This document shows, one piece after another, positions 7,107 to 8,483 of a stretch of DNA of 8,483 nucleotides. Numbering within the stretch: position 1 is the stretch's first letter; each line of letters starts with the position of its first letter. This DNA is from Rhodoferax sp. (GTDB lineage: Bacteria > Pseudomonadota > Gammaproteobacteria > Burkholderiales > Burkholderiaceae_C), in the NCBI GenBank assembly GCA_018882485.1, contig VERU01000086.1, positions 1 to 8,483 on the forward strand. The letters are read 5' to 3'. The notes under the pieces are model-generated. The model worked only from the letters and a program-made list of their open reading frames with translations, made no database searches and had not been told where the DNA came from. A program made the position numbers and the translations under genes.

Positions 7107-7880
7107 ATGACGGCATTTGATCCTTCCCGCCTGGGGCCACCTGCGGGGGCCCGGGTGGCGGTGGTGGGCGGGTGCGGCGGCATGGGCCGCGCTCTTGTGC
7201 GTGCGCTGATCGATACCGGCGTACAGGTGGCCGTACTGGACCTGCCGACGTCCCTCGCACAGAACCCACCACCATCGGAAACGATGGCCCTGCCACTGGA
7301 CGGCAGCGATGCCGTCAGCGTCCAGTTGGCCTTTGATGCCCTGGCCGCGCACTGGCCCCATCTGGACGGGTTTGTCAACCTGGCGGGCTTCTTCAAGGGC
7401 TACCAGCCGCTGGCAGACCTGCCGGTGGATCTGTTTGACGAGATCATCGCTGGCAACCTCCGCAGCCATTTCCTGTGTGCCCGGGCGGCGCTGCCGCTGT
7501 TGCGCCGCTCAGGAAGCGGCGCGCTGGTCAGCGTGGCCTCCACCATGGCGGTCGATGTGGTCAAGGGCTACACTCACTACGGTGCGGCGAAGGCGGGTGT
7601 GGTGGCGCTGGTCAAGGGCCTTGCCCGTGAAAACGCACCCCTGGTTCGTGTCAACGCGGTGGCCCCTGGTCTGACCAACACCGCCTTTCTCACCGGCGGC
7701 ACCGGCCGCGACCGGATCTTCGATGGCATCGATGGCGAAAAGTACGGACGCCGGGTGCCGATGAAACGCATGGCCGAGCCGCAGGACATGGTGGGACCCA
7801 TCCTGTTCCTTCTGGGCCCCGCGTCGTCGTTCGTGAATGGCGAAATGCTGATCGTCGATGGTGGCGTCTACACCCAGTAG
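7107..7880 (+). CDS. Short-chain dehydrogenase/reductase (classical SDR family)
   Basis: This 257-residue NAD(P)-dependent oxidoreductase has all classical SDR marks. The glycine-rich nucleotide loop is GGCGGMG (21-27), with Gly where Thr is usual. VLDLP (43-47) places Asp45 at the end of beta strand 2, favouring NAD(H). NLAG (91-94) is the NAG motif. Asn117, Ser145, Tyr158 and Lys162 (YGAAK) form the catalytic tetrad, with the usual 13-residue Ser-Tyr distance. NAVAPG (183-188) and a C-terminal VDGG complete the fold. Likely a 3-hydroxyacyl-CoA or ring-alcohol dehydrogenase in the same pathway as the ligase and thiolase (inference). The ATG at 7107 follows the binding-protein stop by four bases; an adjacent in-frame GTG at 7104 is an alternative. 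Its only Shine-Dalgarno-like sequence (AAGG 7101-7104) is too close, so translational coupling with the upstream gene is likely. Confidence 0.92.
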   Translation: MTAFDPSRLGPPAGARVAVVGGCGGMGRALVRALIDTGVQVAVLDLPTSLAQNPPPSETMALPLDGSDAVSVQLAFDALAAHWPHLDGFVNLAGFFKGYQPLADLPVDLFDEIIAGNLRSHFLCARAALPLLRRSGSGALVSVASTMAVDVVKGYTHYGAAKAGVVALVKGLARENAPLVRVNAVAPGLTNTAFLTGGTGRDRIFDGIDGEKYGRRVPMKRMAEPQDMVGPILFLLGPASSFVNGEMLIVDGGVYTQ

Positions 7881-7891
7881 GCCGGCCTGCC

Positions 7892-8483
7892 GTGACGGAC
7901 TCCGATCCACCAGCCCGCAGAGCTGCGCTTCTGGGCAGCGGGCTGGCCCTGGCACTGGACTCGATCACCGAACCATGGTGCAACGCCATCCTGCGCGCCG
8001 CCTTCCTGGGTGTGCGCAAGTTTGACGGATTCCTGCAGACTCTGAGCCTTCCGCGGCAAACCCTCAGCCTGAGGCTGCGCTACCTGTGTCGCATCGGGCT
8101 GTTGGAGCACTCACCCCGCGACCGCGCGGGTATGAAACCTGGCTATCGGTTGACCGAGGCCGGAAAGAGCTTGTATCCCAACGTGCTGGCCAGCTGGAGC
8201 TGGGACCGACGCTGGGGCCACTTCACAGGGCGACTGCCCACCCAGCTGAACCATCGCCCCTGCGGTCACGCCTTCAGCCCCCAACTGATGTGCGAACACT
8301 GCGGTCAACCGATGACGCCGGGAAACACCACTGCGCTGTTGGTGTCCGAGGCGACACACCACCCCGTCCGGGTCCGGGGTCGGTACCGAGGACACACCCA
8401 CAGCCGGCAGGCAGAACCGGGGCGCCGGGACCTGCTCGCCGTGATCGATGATCGCTGGTCGGTCCTGCTGATCGCCGCAGCCT
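7892..8483 (+). CDS. Tandem HxlR-family winged-helix transcriptional regulator, 3' end outside window
   Basis: An open frame starts at GTG 7892 and runs off the window, giving 197 residues with no stop. Residues about 23-109 form one HxlR-type winged helix: DSITEPWCNAILRAAFLGVRKF matches the usual D-IG-RW-LLILRE--G-RRF opening, LPRQTLSLRLRYLCRIGLLE (53-72) is the recognition-helix region, YRLTEAGKSLYP (85-96) the wing and following helix, and WSWDRRWG (102-109) the typical end. A linker follows with His121, Cys124, His126, Cys134 and Cys137 (C-x9-C-x2-C), a possible zinc site. At 179-197, RDLLAVIDDRWSVLLIAAA begins a second HxlR domain, so the protein is a two-domain regulator. HxlR proteins bind operator DNA, often responding to aromatic or aldehyde compounds. 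It starts 11 bases after the SDR stop, probably in the same operon. The start is uncertain because no strong ribosome binding site is present. Confidence 0.85.
   Translation, partial: MTDSDPPARRAALLGSGLALALDSITEPWCNAILRAAFLGVRKFDGFLQTLSLPRQTLSLRLRYLCRIGLLEHSPRDRAGMKPGYRLTEAGKSLYPNVLASWSWDRRWGHFTGRLPTQLNHRPCGHAFSPQLMCEHCGQPMTPGNTTALLVSEATHHPVRVRGRYRGHTHSRQAEPGRRDLLAVIDDRWSVLLIAAA

Noticed and set aside
7880..7887. 8-base palindrome GGCCGGCC just after the SDR stop
   Set aside because: Expected by chance in GC-rich DNA; no extended stem or T-run.
8086..8451. Open frames in the last 400 bases on both strands (for example 8086-8451 plus and 8111-8401 minus)
   Set aside because: The HxlR reading frame from 7892 covers this stretch with recognisable domains and runs on to the window end; the others are shadows.

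Overview
The window is GC-rich (about 60-65 % by eye), densely packed and entirely plus-strand. It reads as one catabolic gene cluster from a proteobacterium. Protein style and gene order suggest a betaproteobacterium of the Burkholderiales/Comamonadaceae kind, but this is an impression and no search was run.

Layout: (1) the 3' end of a thiolase (1-372); (2) a 155-base gap with a short AT-richer patch that may hold the promoter of what follows; (3) a complete branched-chain-amino-acid-type (HAAT/Liv) ABC importer, permeases livH and livM and ATPases livG and livF (529-4052), with short gaps or overlaps; (4) a 611-residue AMP-forming long-chain acyl-CoA synthetase (4057-5892), starting 4 bases after livF; (5) the periplasmic binding protein of the importer (5933-7102), with its own strong ribosome binding site; (6) a short-chain dehydrogenase/reductase (7107-7880); (7) the 5' part of a regulator with two HxlR-type winged-helix domains (7892 to the window end), which runs off the edge and has a GTG start.

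Taken together, a periplasmic protein captures a substrate, LivHMGF imports it, the ligase converts it to a CoA thioester, and the SDR and thiolase supply oxidation and thiolytic cleavage steps. The likely cargo is therefore a carboxylic acid (aromatic, alicyclic or fatty) rather than an amino acid. The tandem HxlR protein is the best candidate for a local regulator. The substrate cannot be read from the sequence.

I saw no RNA genes, mobile elements, CRISPR arrays, integration sites or pseudogenes. I did not find a clearly undescribed system. The points most worth a second look are the tandem HxlR regulator with a Cys/His cluster between its two DNA-binding domains, and the embedding of an acyl-CoA synthetase inside a Liv transporter operon.
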